A stretch of 64,000 nucleotides of DNA from Sipunculus nudus (Eukaryota; Annelida; Sipuncula; Golfingiida; Sipunculidae), in NCBI GenBank assembly GCA_026874595.1, contig CM049306.1, positions 58,908,019 through 58,972,018 of the forward strand, given 5' to 3'. The notes below the pieces were generated by a model that was not told the origin of the DNA, did no database searches, and saw only the letters and a program-made list of their open reading frames with translations. This document shows, in pieces, positions 34,926 through 44,861 of the stretch. The position numbers and the translations under genes are program-made. Positions within the stretch are counted from its first letter, which is position 1; each line of letters starts with the position of its first letter.

Positions 34926-36928
34926 AATGCCCCCGCCTGGGGCAAATTAGAAACATTTGTTAAATTTTGTAAATTTTTTTAAGTTCAGGAAGTGTTGTAT
35001 GTTCAAAAGTAGGTCAACAAGGACAAAATGCAAACTCGATCTGTAAAGGGTCATTATCAAGCAAAACACCAAAAATCAGGCCAGTATCTGCAGGCATTGT
35101 GAAAAAAAGTCCATATATGTGCATTTTTCATGAAAATGTTTGTCTTTCATGAAATTTTCTATGTTCAGGATCTGTCATATGGTGAAAAATAGGTTAACTG
35201 GGACGAAACGCGAACTCGATCTGTAAGTGGTCATTATGCGCCCACAGACCTAACATTAGGCCAGTATCTGTAAGCATTGTATTGCAAAACTAGAATATTA
35301 GCAAAAGTTGATAATCATTTATAAATTTAAATTGGAGAGGTATATACCATGTTTCATAACAATCCACCAAATGCTTCCTGAGAAATAAGCTCCTAAGTTT
35401 TTTTCTATACTAAGCTCTGTGACCTTGAAAAGTAGGTCAAGATCACCCATCTTTGAACTTGACCAAGATTTTGTAAATATAATGCAATAGCACTGAAGAA
35501 ATGTGTTGAATACCTTTGGAGATGTCCTGCACAAAAGGCCAAAATTGAAAAAATCCGATAAAATTTCATTAAAAACCAGAAATTGCAGGTGGCACCACCA
35601 AAATTGTGCAGCACATACAGACCATCAGACCCAATGATCATAGTAAGTTTTGTGAAAATCCACACAATGGTTCCTGAGATATAAACTTCTGAGTGTTTTT
35701 CTATAATCAGCTCTAAAATGTAGAAAAATGGGTCAAGGTCACCCATCTTCGAACTTGGCCGAGATTTTATCGATATACATCTTCACTGATGAAATAAAAT
35801 TCCAACGGTGAATCCTTTTAGAGATATCCCGCTCACAAGGTAAAAGTTAACAGACGCGGAACGGACGGACGGACGGACAGACACCGGACAGGCAGATGGA
35901 CAGACGGACAGCTTGGGTGACGACAATAGCCCATCAGTCTATGAGCTGAGGGCTAAAAACGGCTGTACATGTGTATTTGTCATGAAAATTATTATTTTTC
36001 ATGAATTTTTCTAAGTTTAAGAGCCGTAAAAGTAGGTCAACCGGGACGAAACGCGAACTTGATCTGTAACTGGTCATTATCTGCCCACACACCGAAAATC
36101 AGGCCAATATCTGCAGGCATTGCGAAAAACAGTCTTTACATGTGTATTTGTCATGAAAATTTCTATTTTTCATGAAATTTTCTAAGTTTAGGAGCCGTAA
36201 AACAGTCAAAAGTAGGTCAACTGAGACGAAACGCAAACTCGATCTGAAACTGGTCATTATCTGCCCACACACCGAAAATCAGGCCAATATCTGCAGGCAT
36301 TGCCAAAAAAAGTCCGTACATGTGTATTTGTCATGAAAATTTCTATTTTTCATGAAATTTTCTAAGTTAAGGAGCCGAAAAAACGGTAAAAAGTAGGTCA
36401 ACCGGGACGAAACGCGAACTCGATCTGTAACTGGTCATTATCTGCCCACACACCAAAAATCAGGCCAATATCTGCAGGCACTGCGAAAAAAAGTCCGTAC
36501 ATGTGTATTTGTCATGAAAATTTCTATTTTTCATGAAATTTTCTAAGTTTAGGGGCCGTAAAACGGTCAAAAGTAGGTCAACCGGGATAAAACGCGAACT
36601 CGATCTGTAACTGGCCATTATCTGCCCACACACCAAAAATCAGGCCAATATCTGCAGGCACTGCGAAAAAAAATCCGTACATGTGTATTTGTCATGAAAA
36701 TTTCTATTTTTCATGAAATTTTCTAAGTTTAGGAGCCGTAAAACGGTCAAAAGTAGTTCAACCGGGACGAAACGCGAACTCGATCTGTAACTGGTCATTA
36801 TCTGCCCACACACCAAAAATGAGGCCAATATCTGCAGGCATTGCGAAAAAAAGTCTGTACAACTGTTTGATTTCGGAATGACGGAATGACGGAATGACGG
36901 ACATGGGCCACTTTGTGGCGGGGGCATA
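34926..36928 (+). mobile_element. Satellite-bearing inverted-repeat element inserted in gag (180-bp satellite)
   Basis: The left end reads AATGCCCCCGCC and the right end GGCGGGGGCATA, which are reverse complements over eleven bases. Inside is an array of ~180-bp monomers. Landmarks are 'gatctgtaactggtcattat' at about 35,040, 35,218, 36,061, 36,241, 36,422, 36,602 and 36,782. The last five spacings are 180-181 bp. Each monomer holds 'gtcaaaagtaggtcaac' and 'ttttcatgaaattttctaag'. The right end carries a 9-bp triplet, 'ggaatgacggaatgacgg'. It divides the gag coiled coil exactly, so it inserted after the BEL/Pao element. ORFs on either strand inside it are not genes. Confidence 0.8.
35290..35960 (+). 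repeat. Different repeat nested within the 180-bp array
   Basis: Two ~300-bp monomers ('cctgagaaataagctcc...gtaggtcaagatcacccatc' and 'cctgagatataaacttc...gggtcaaggtcacccatc') interrupt the 180-bp array. They end in GGACGGACGGACGGACAG and 'catcagtctatgagctgag', a degenerate form of the shared CAGCTGAG terminus. This is a repeat inside a repeat inside a retrotransposon. Confidence 0.65.
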
Positions 36929-37735
36929 AAAAATTGGAACAGGAACTGGAGATAGAGAAAGCCGAGTTAGAAGTATATGACCAGGAGGCCCTTGAGGTCA
37001 ATACTACTTCATCACGTTCCTTAAGTTCACGATTTAAAATGCCTGTCACCAATGAGGAGAAAGAGCCTTCGGTACGTTTGCAAGCTGGATCTCTATGTGA
37101 ACCGATCGCCGCTGAAAACTTCACAGCTCGACCTTGTTGATCTTCAAGTGAATCGCATCACAATGAACGGAATCCACATCCTCATTCTTCATCCTCACCA
37201 AACTCCCAACCCACTCTCTACGGATGTGAAAACCCGTCCACTGGACGACCTACGTCGCCAAGTCGAGGAAAGTGCTCCACGGAAATCCAGGCACCATGGA
37301 CTGCCAACTCTTCGATTCGTTTCGAGCATATTCTGTCGGAGAAAGGACCATGCCAGAAAGGCCTGCTGCAGAGGAAAGGCTCTAAGGCTCCACACTTCGT
37401 GCCAATGCCGCGCCTTTTTATCCGTCCCCTCCAGGCAACGACGACATCAGGCAGTTATCGCAGGCGATCTTGACTTCTGTTGCTGTCAACAGACTTCCGG
37501 TGCCTGAACTTACCATCTTCACAGGAGATCCTTTGGAATATCCAGATTGGAATGCATCATTCACCGCTCTAATTGATTCGCAAGTTCACTTGCAACCTCA
37601 AGAAAGGATTTAATACTTGAAGAGATACCTTGGAGGAGAAGCCAAGAAAGCTGTCAGCGGTTATTTCCTTCTTACAACTGAGACAGCTTACCAGAAAGTA
37701 AGAAAGGTCCTCGAAGAGCGTTTTGGAGACCCCAC
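36929..37735 (+). pseudogene. BEL/Pao gag, middle part with DUF1759-type domain
   Basis: After the inserted element the gag helix resumes ('KKLEQELEIEKAELEVYDQE', 36,928-36,987). A serine/proline-rich linker broken by frameshifts follows. The conserved core of Pao gag (DUF1759) comes next at about 37,500-37,735: 'LTIFTGDPLEYPDWNASF', an in-frame stop after 'PQERI', then 'YLKRYLGGEAKKAVSGY' and 'KVRKVLEERFGDP'. These correspond to the usual FxGDPLxxPxF, YLxxxLxGxA and LxxRFGxP blocks of the family. One frameshift near 37,725 separates it from the next piece. Confidence 0.8.
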
Positions 37736-38544
37736 TGACTATTTCTGAACATTTCAGAACAAGATTGGCCAACTGGCCAAAGATCATGGATACTGATGGA
37801 CAAGGACTAAGGAAACAGTGCGAGGCTGCCATGTACGAAATCCAAGAGCTCAGTATATTAAATTACCTTCAAGAAACTGCAAAGATATTGCAACAGCTTC
37901 CAGATAACATTGTGAAAGCATGGAATAGAAAGGTTGCTCATCACAGGAGAGAAAAGGGTGGCTATCCAGGTTTCGCAGCATTTAGTAATTTTATCAACGA
38001 CGAAGCTGATATTGCGTGCACTCCTTTCACCTCCTTAAGCTCCATCAGAGCTAGGAAGGAAACTAAAGAAGGAAATGAAAGGCAAAGAAGACGGGGACCC
38101 GGTGCCAGCACACTTGTCACAGATTCGCAGCCTGAGGAAGTACAAAGGTTATTCTGTACTTTCTGTAAGAAGTCAAACCACTCACTCCTTTCATGCAGAT
38201 CGTTTGCGGACAAGATGGGTGAAGAGAAAAGAGATTTTATAAGAAAGCACAATCTGTGTTTCGGTTGTTTATCTGCAGGACACATATCTAAGAACTGTCA
38301 AAATAGAATGACATGTAAGAGCTGCAATGGCAAACACCCCACGTGTATGCACGAGGATAGAACAAGGGAGAAGTACGGTACTGGAAGTGAGAGCAAGTCC
38401 GAAAGCAAAGGAAGCACTGTAAGGACTAAGGAGTCTCAGACTGATAATTCTTTTCAGACTGAACCAAGAAGTGGTACCTCTAATGCAGGTTCAAATTCTA
38501 AGCCAATTTTCTCCATGGTCGTTCCTGTATGGATCTCCACTTGA
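37723..38544 (+). pseudogene. BEL/Pao gag, C-terminal part with zinc knuckles
   Basis: This is the longest open frame of the element (273 codons). It continues the DUF1759 region ('RTRLANWPKIMDTDGQGL', 'KILQQLPDNIVKAWNRKVA'). A basic linker follows, then three cysteine/histidine knuckles: 'CTFCKKSNHSLLSC', 'CFGCLSAGHISKNC' and 'CKSCNGKHPTCMH'. Such knuckles bind nucleic acid in the retroelement particle. The frame closes at a stop (38,542-38,544) in the segment leading to the protease ('SMVVPVWIST'). It is a remnant of a polyprotein, not a free gene. Confidence 0.85.
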
Positions 38545-39105
38545 AATAATCCTGATTCTGGGCAGTTAGTGTATGCTCTTTTAGATACTCAATCAGACAC
38601 CAATTTTGTCCTGAGCCGAGTAGCAGAAAGATTACAAAGTGAAACCAAAGAAGCCACTCGACTTCGGCTCACAACGTTGACATCTACGGATAAGCTTATA
38701 AGCTGTCAGAAATACATCTAGTAGTAAGAGGATATGATTCGGATGTTCGGATTCCTTTGCCAACAACCTATTCAAGAGACCAAATTCCATTGGACGAAAG
38801 CCACATCCCCACACCAGACGTTGCGGAAAGATAGCCACACCTGAGAGACATCGCTTTAAAAATACAGCCCTTGTTGAATTGTGAGATCGGACTTCTCATT
38901 GGGTATAATTGCCCTTAGGCATTAGCACCACGTCATTGCATTACAGGCGTTGGAAACGAGTCCTTTGCTGTGTGCACGGATCTTGGATGGAGTGTCGTAG
39001 GGTACGCAAGTTTGTCAGACGACTCCGGGCGATTGGGCTGACAAATCTCACAATCAGGCTGAAGGTTCAAGATGATCTCTTGACTGAAAATGATTGCTAA
39101 AAAGT
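38545..39105 (+). pseudogene. BEL/Pao protease and linker
   Basis: Read through frameshifts and stops, the aspartic protease core is 'YALLDTQSDTNFVL' at about 38,572-38,613. The family normally has D-S/T-G-S at this position; here glutamine replaces the glycine after D-T. Further on come 'IPLDESHIPTPDVAE', 'LNCEIGLLIGYNCP' and 'NESFAVCTDLGWS', the blocks that in BEL/Pao lie between protease and reverse transcriptase. A stop splits 'NCP' from 'ALAPRHCITG'. The protease cannot be active. Confidence 0.75.
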
Positions 39106-40337
39106 TAAGATTGTTTTCAAGGCATCGGCCAAGGAGGATCCTCCATTCAGGACAATGAAGTCAGTCGCCAAGATCCTCGAATCTGATTTCTCTGAGCGTC
39201 AGGCAGATGATAAGGTAACCTCTCAGGACGATATTAAGTTCATGGAGGTCATGCAGGAAGGAATACACAAGAAAGATGATGGGTATTTCTCCCTGCCCCT
39301 ACCATTCAGAGACAATCGACCAGCCTTGCAAAATAACAAGTCTGCTGCAATGCGACGTGCAAACAGTCTACGGAGACGTATGATTCAGGATGAGAAATAC
39401 TTTACTCACTCTAAGAATTATATGGAACAGATCTTGAACAGAGGAGATGCGGAAATGGTTCCCAAAGATGAAGACGTAGCTTAGTATATGAAGGTCCACC
39501 TATTTGGAGCGTTTTCCTTACCGGCTGTGCAAATTTTGGCTTGAAGGAAATTGCACAACGATATGGACACATCAACCATGACGCTGCAAGATTCATTGTA
39601 AGAGGCTTTTATGTAGAAGCACCCTTACATCAGAAGAAGGCGTCAGATTGCTGCAAGATGCAATAAAGATCTGCGCAAAGGGTAACCTAAGGCTCCACAA
39701 GATTGTCTCAAACTCTGAGAAAGTTATCGACTCAATCCCAGAAACTGAACGCGCAAATACTTTTCATGTTCTTAGTCTATCGTTTCATGACGCTGCGCCA
39801 GAAAGAGCCCTTGGAAAACAGTAGCGTCTTGAGTTGGATGAGTTCTGCTTTAGACTCACTTTACAAGATCTCCCTCTCACACGTCGAGGAATCCTCGCCA
39901 CGGTGGCCTCCGTGTATGATCCAATTGGGTTTCTCGCACCTTTTGTCCTTCGTGGAAAACAGATTCTTCAGCAGATCTGCAAGGAAGGATCAGACTGGGA
40001 TGATGTAGTTACAGATGAAATACGTGTGAAATGGGAAAAGTGCAGACAAGAGCTACTTGCCTTGAAGGATGTACGAATACAACGGTGTTTCAAATCAACA
40101 GACTTTGGAGAATCATCCATAGTTGAACTCCATCACTTTTCAGATGCCAGCACAGAGGGCTATGGCAGGTGTTCTTACATAAGACTCAAGAATGAAGCCG
40201 GAGAAGTATGCTGTTGCTTTGTGATGGGAAAGGCCAGGATCACTCCTCGCAAACCATTGACCATTCCAAGACTTGAGCTGCAAGCCGCTGTTACATCAGT
40301 CAGAATTAGCAACGTTCTGAACACAGAATTAGACTAG
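39106..40337 (+). pseudogene. BEL/Pao reverse transcriptase (internally deleted) and start of RNase H region
   Basis: The polymerase begins with 'PFRTMKSVAKILESDFSE' and 'RMIQDEKYFTHSKNYMEQIL'. At about 39,480, where roughly a hundred residues of fingers and palm are normally found, it jumps straight to 'MKVHLFGAFS'. The catalytic YVDD box near 39,613 has been destroyed by a substitution plus a one-base loss ('YVEAP'). Downstream the thumb and connection are well preserved ('LPLTRRGILATVASVYDPIG', 'ILQQICKEGSDWDDV'). They lead to 'ELHHFSDASTEGYGRCSYIR', which starts the RNase H-like domain. Coding stops at an insertion beginning just after 40,337. Deletion and loss of YVDD make it inactive. 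Confidence 0.85.
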
Positions 40338-40957
40338 ACATTTCTTGGCACCACAGGTGCCAGAGTATCCCCAGGCATAGTAGCCCCCCCCCCCCTTTAA
40401 GAAGAGGCTCCCATTTTTAGCAGCATATACTGACACTTGCCAAGCAATTATTGTTTCTTCCATCTATCAATCCACAATCTTTTTGAACATGTTGGTCTTG
40501 TGACCTTGACCTTTGACCTCATGCCCCAAAATCAATTTGGGTCTTGCTTTTTCAATGGGACATATATAAGTCAAGTTTGAAATCTATACATCAATAAAAG
40601 CAGGAATTATCATCCAGAAACTAATTTTTTGACAGATGGCTCCTGTGGCCTTGACCTTTGACCTTGTGACCCCAAAATTGATATTGATCATCCACTTTTA
40701 TATATAAATCAATAGAGGTCCAGATTTATTGATGGGCCATATATAAGTCAGGTTTGAAATCCATATATTAATCAAAGCTTGAATTATCATCTCGGGAACT
40801 AATTTTTGGACAGATTGCTCCTGTGACCTTCACCTTTTACCTTATGACCTCACAATTGACAGGCGTCTTCCTCTATTGGCAGATGAACTATATGTGCCAG
40901 ATGAAAGGTCTGAGATGAAATGTTTGGCTGAAAATGCACCCACAAGAGCATCCACAA
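40050..40957 (+). repeat. 908-bp tandem duplication, first unit
   Basis: This unit spans the last ~290 bases of the BEL/Pao coding sequence and the first ~620 bases of the inserted satellite element. The next unit (40,958-41,865) repeats it with an offset of exactly 908 bases and very few substitutions. The duplicated 72-residue coding stretch is identical in translation. The junction shows the microhomology 'acaagagctacttgcc'. Confidence 0.9.
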
Positions 40958-41865
40958 GAGCTACTTGCCTTGAAGGATGTATGAATACAACGGTGTTTCA
41001 AATCAACAGACTTTGGAGAATCATCCATGGTTGAACTCCATCACTTTTCAGATGCCAGCACAGAGGGCTATGGCAGGTGTTCTTACATAAGACTCAAGAA
41101 TGAAGCCGGAGAAGTATGCTGTTGCTTTGTGATGGGAAAGGCCAGGATCACTCCTCGCAAACCATTGACCATTCCAAGACTTGAGCTGCAAGCCGCTGTT
41201 ACATCAGTCAGAATTAGCAACGTTCTGAACACAGAATTAGACTAGACATTTCTTGGCACCGCAGGTGCCAGAGTATCCCCAGGCATAGTAGCCCCCCCCC
41301 CCCTTTAAGAAGAGGCTTCCATTTTTAGCAGCATATACTGACACTTGCCAAGCAATTATTGTTTCTTCCATCTATAAATCCACAATCTTTTTGAACATGT
41401 TGGTCTTGTGACCTTGACCTTTGACCTCATGACCCCAAAATCAATTTGGGTCTTGCTTTTTCAATGGGACATATATAAGTCAAGTTTGAAATCTATACAT
41501 CAATAAAAGCAGGAATTATCATCCAGAAACTAATTTTTTGACAGATGGCTCCTGTGGCCTTGACCTTTGACCTTGTGACCCCAAAATTGATATTGATCAT
41601 CCACTTTAATATATAAATCAATAGAGGTCTAGATTTATTGATCGGCCATATATAAGTCAGGTTTGAAATCCATATATTAATCCAAGCTTGAATTATCATC
41701 TCGGGAACTAATTTTTGGACAGATTGCTCCTGTGACCTTCACCTTTTACCTTATGACCTCACAATTGACAGGCGTCTTCCTCTATTGGCAGGTGAACTAT
41801 ATGTGCAAGATGAAAGATCTGAGATGAAATTTTTGGCTGAAAATGCATCCACAATCTTTTTAAAG
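40958..41865 (+). repeat. 908-bp tandem duplication, second unit
   Basis: Second unit. The ORF at 41,027-41,245 is the duplicated RNase H-region segment and not a separate gene. Confidence 0.9.
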
Positions 41866-43000
41866 ATGTGTCCTGTGACCTTGACCTTTGACCTCATGAC
41901 CCCAAAATCAATTTTGGTCTTGCTTTTCCAATGGGACATATACAAGTCAAGTTTGATATCTATACATCAATAAAAGCAGGAATTATCATCCAGAAACTAA
42001 TTTTTGGACAGATGGCTCAAGTGACCTTCACCTTTGACCATGTGACCTCAAAATTGGTAGGGTTCTTCCTCTTTTGGCAGGTGAACTTTATGTGCAAGAT
42101 GAAAGATCTGAGGTGAAATGTTTGGCTGAAAATGCATCCACAATCTTTTTAAAGATGTGTCCTGTGACCTTGACCTTTGACCTCATGACCCCAAAATCAA
42201 TTTGGGTCTTTCTTTTCCAATGGGTCATTTACAAGTCAAGTTTGAAATCCATACATCAATAAAAGCAGGAATTATGCATCCAGAAACTAATTTTTGGACA
42301 GATGGCTCCTGTGACCTTCACCTTTGACCTTGTGACCTCAAAATTGATAGGGGTCTTCCTCTCTTGGCAGATGAACTATATGTGCCAGATGAAAGGTCTG
42401 AGATGAAATGTTTGGCTGAAAATGCATCCACAATCTTTTTAAAGATGTGTCCTGTGACCTTGACCTTTGACCTCATGACCCCAAAATCAATTTGGGTCTT
42501 GCTTTTTCAATAGGACATATATATAAGTCAAGTTTGAAAATCACTAAATCAATAAAAGCAGGAATTATAATCCAGAAACTAATTTTTTGACAGATAGCTC
42601 CTGTGGCCTTGACCTTTGACCTTGTGACCCCAAAATTGATATGGATCATCCACTATTGGCAATTGAGCTATATATTCAAGATGGAAGACCTGGGATGAAA
42701 GTTTGGCTTAAAATTCATCCACAGTATCTTTTAAGTTGCGAGTCCAGTGACCTTGACCTTTGACCTCATGACCCTAGAACCTATAGGGTTCTACTTTAGT
42801 GGTGGGCCATACATAAGTCACGTTTGAAATCCATATGGCTATCAACACTGGAGTTATCATAAGAGGAGTGTGATTTTCACCAAATATGGACACATTAAAG
42901 GTCAAGGCCACTCTCATGGTAAAGGTCATGACCCAAATGTAAATAGACCTCATCCCATAACCCATCTCTCTACATGTGCATAATATGAAAGAAATCTGTC
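41866..43000 (+). repeat. ~146-bp satellite array with nuclear-receptor-like repeats
   Basis: Successive monomers are marked by 'gtgacctt(g/c)acctttgacc' at about 41,871, 42,019, 42,163, 42,310, 42,457, 42,602 and 42,748, giving a period of 144-148 bp. On the minus strand each core reads AGGTCAAAGGTCA preceded or followed by further AGGTCA half-sites. The same family recurs at 61.1-61.75 kb and, degraded, at 61.98-62.35 kb. Confidence 0.85.
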
Positions 43001-43424
43001 CATTAGTTATTTTTACATATAATACTTACAGTACTGTCAAGTGGCAATTATGGGGGTATTAAAAGGCGTAAAAACAAGAAAAGGATAATAGGTGGCGCCA
43101 CCAGTTTCCGGTATATCACAAGGCTATCCAAGAATTTTGGTCCATTCCATGCAAGCTTAATTGAGATATTTAAGAATTTGTGTTATTTTCAGCGAAAAAT
43201 GAACCTATTTAAGGTCAAGGTCACTCTCCTAGCATAGGTCATGACCCCATTTTGAATAGGCTTCGTCCCCTTACCTATATCTACACAAATGTAAAGTTTG
43301 AAAAAGATCAGTAAAATAGTTTTTGAGTTATCCAGCTCACAAGGCTTTTCTGCAGCAGCGGCGGTGGCGCGGCGGGACCATCATGAAATCATAGTATCCC
43401 GACTTTGTCTGGGGATACAATTAT

Positions 43425-43956
43425 ATATCGATTGACAACTATTTCTGGTGCGACTCCAAGATTGTCCTGGGCTATATACAGAACGATGCCAGGCGCTTTC
43501 ATACATTCGTTGCCAATCGAGTGCAAAGGATCAGAGAGTCTTCATATCACGATCAGTGGAGGTATGTGTCCACCAAAAATAATCGAGCGGACCATGCATC
43601 CCGCGGACTTCAAGCAGAGGAATTAGTGTCATCAAGTTTGCTGAAAGGACCAGCTTCTCTTTGGAACAAAGACCTCGCACTAGAGACAGTAGAACATGAC
43701 GTCCTTATGGATGAACCAGAGGTGAAGAGAACAACCGTACTAGCTACATCGACTTCTGTAGCATCTGGACTTGAAGATAGATTAGACCGATTTTCGGATT
43801 GGTCTAAAGCAGTGAAAGTCTTAACTTCTCTGAGATTGCTTGCCAAGAAAAGGTCTGGCATCACGTTGGGTACACTCACAGAAGAAAGACAGGCTAGTGA
43901 GCTTCAGATTATCAAGTGGGTGCAAAGTTCTGCTGCCTCAGAGGAGTGGACAGTTT
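43425..43956 (+). pseudogene. BEL/Pao RNase H region, C-terminal part
   Basis: Coding resumes after the insertion with 'NYFWCDSKIVLGYIQNDARR' (the WxDSxxVLxYI block of the RNase H-like domain), then 'FVANRVQRIRES', 'QWRYVSTKNNRADHASRG' and 'LLKGPASLWNKD'. These appear in the usual BEL/Pao order, with one frameshift near 43,520-43,560. The frame then runs through a variable acidic linker to 43,958. Confidence 0.8.
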
Positions 43957-44640
43957 GAAACAAGGAAAGTTGCCAAGGCACAGCAGACTGAGTAATCTGG
44001 ACCCCATACTGCATGGTGATATCTTACGTGTCGGTGGTCGTCTGCGCCAGTCCTCTCTATTGTATGGTGTTAAACACCGAATCATCCTACCGAGGAAAGG
44101 TCATGTCACATCACTTGTCATCCAACATTCCAACAGGGAAATAGCTCATCAAAGAAGAGGAATGAAAATGAATCATATTTGGTCTGCTGGATACTGGATT
44201 CTAGGCTGTAGCTCTGCTGTAGCTTCAATGATTCACAGATGTTTCACTTGCAGAAAGAAAAGAGGATCCTTGTAACAGCAGAAAATGGCTGATCTGCCCA
44301 AAGAAAGAGCGGAACCATCTCCACCATTCGCATCATGTGGAATGGATTGCTTCGGACAATTCTTGGTCAAGGATGGACGAAGAGAACTGAAAAGGTATGG
44401 TGTCATCTTTACCTGCCTAGCCCTTAGAGGAGTACATATCGAAGTGCTTGATGATATGACGACAGATGCCTTGATCAACGGTTTGAGATGTCTTTTGGCT
44501 ATACGTGGAAAGGTATGACTTCTGCGCTGTGATCAAGGAACCAACTTTATAGGAGCAAAGCAAGAGCTAAAGCAAGCTCTCCGTGAAGTCAACGATGACA
44601 AGTTACGTAACTGTAATGGGGGAGGGTTTTGAGGCGCTGA
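43916..44640 (+). pseudogene. BEL/Pao integrase, truncated
   Basis: The N-terminal zinc-binding region is visible as 'GDILRVGGRLRQSSL', 'HRIILPRKGHVTSLVIQ', a histidine pair (H...REIAHQRRG) and 'CFTCRKKRGS'. After a stop, the catalytic core begins: 'MADLPKERAEPSPPFASCGM' leads directly into 'DCFGQFLVK', holding the first DDE aspartate. 'LALRGVHIEVLDDMTTDALI' follows. A further stop then precedes 'RCDQGTNFIGAKQELKQAL', which holds the second aspartate. Similarity fades at about 44,620-44,650, before the catalytic glutamate, so the enzyme is truncated. No 3' LTR is recognised before the next repeat begins at 44,862. Confidence 0.85.
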
Positions 44641-44861
44641 ATGGTGGGAATTTAAACATCTCTGCATTTACATATGGGAAATGAAATTCGATTCAACAGT
44701 TCCTACAGAAAAAAAGTCAATGCAAAATTACTGAATATCTAGAAATGGACAAACCGACAGGTAGACGAACAAATCTGATCACTTTGTTTCCCATTCTCTT
44801 TAGGTATGAAAATAATGAACAAAAGTTTGCATTAGATCCTCACTTTTTATTTTATCAATTT

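Larger units (their letters stand above)
40338..43424 (+). mobile_element. Satellite-bearing inverted-repeat element inserted in RNase H region (146-bp satellite)
   Basis: The inserted sequence has near-inverted ends GTATCCCCAGGCA (from 40,365) and TGTCTGGGGATAC (to 43,418). After it, the BEL/Pao coding sequence continues. The interior is an array of monomers recognised by 'gtgaccttgacctttgacct' and variants. Most spacings are 144-148 bp between 41,871 and 42,748. Other landmarks are 'cccaaaatcaatttgggtct' and 'ggcaggtgaactatatgtgc'. It contains a second copy of the adjacent BEL/Pao coding sequence owing to a later 908-bp tandem duplication. C-runs follow each left end (about 40,383-40,396 and 41,291-41,304). 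Confidence 0.8.

Noticed and set aside
36640-37124. Minus-strand ORFs over the gag/satellite junction
   Set aside because: They are shadows of the 180-bp satellite and of the gag reading frame on the other strand.
41027-41245. Separate 72-codon gene
   Set aside because: Identical to the adjacent BEL/Pao segment and produced by the 908-bp tandem duplication.
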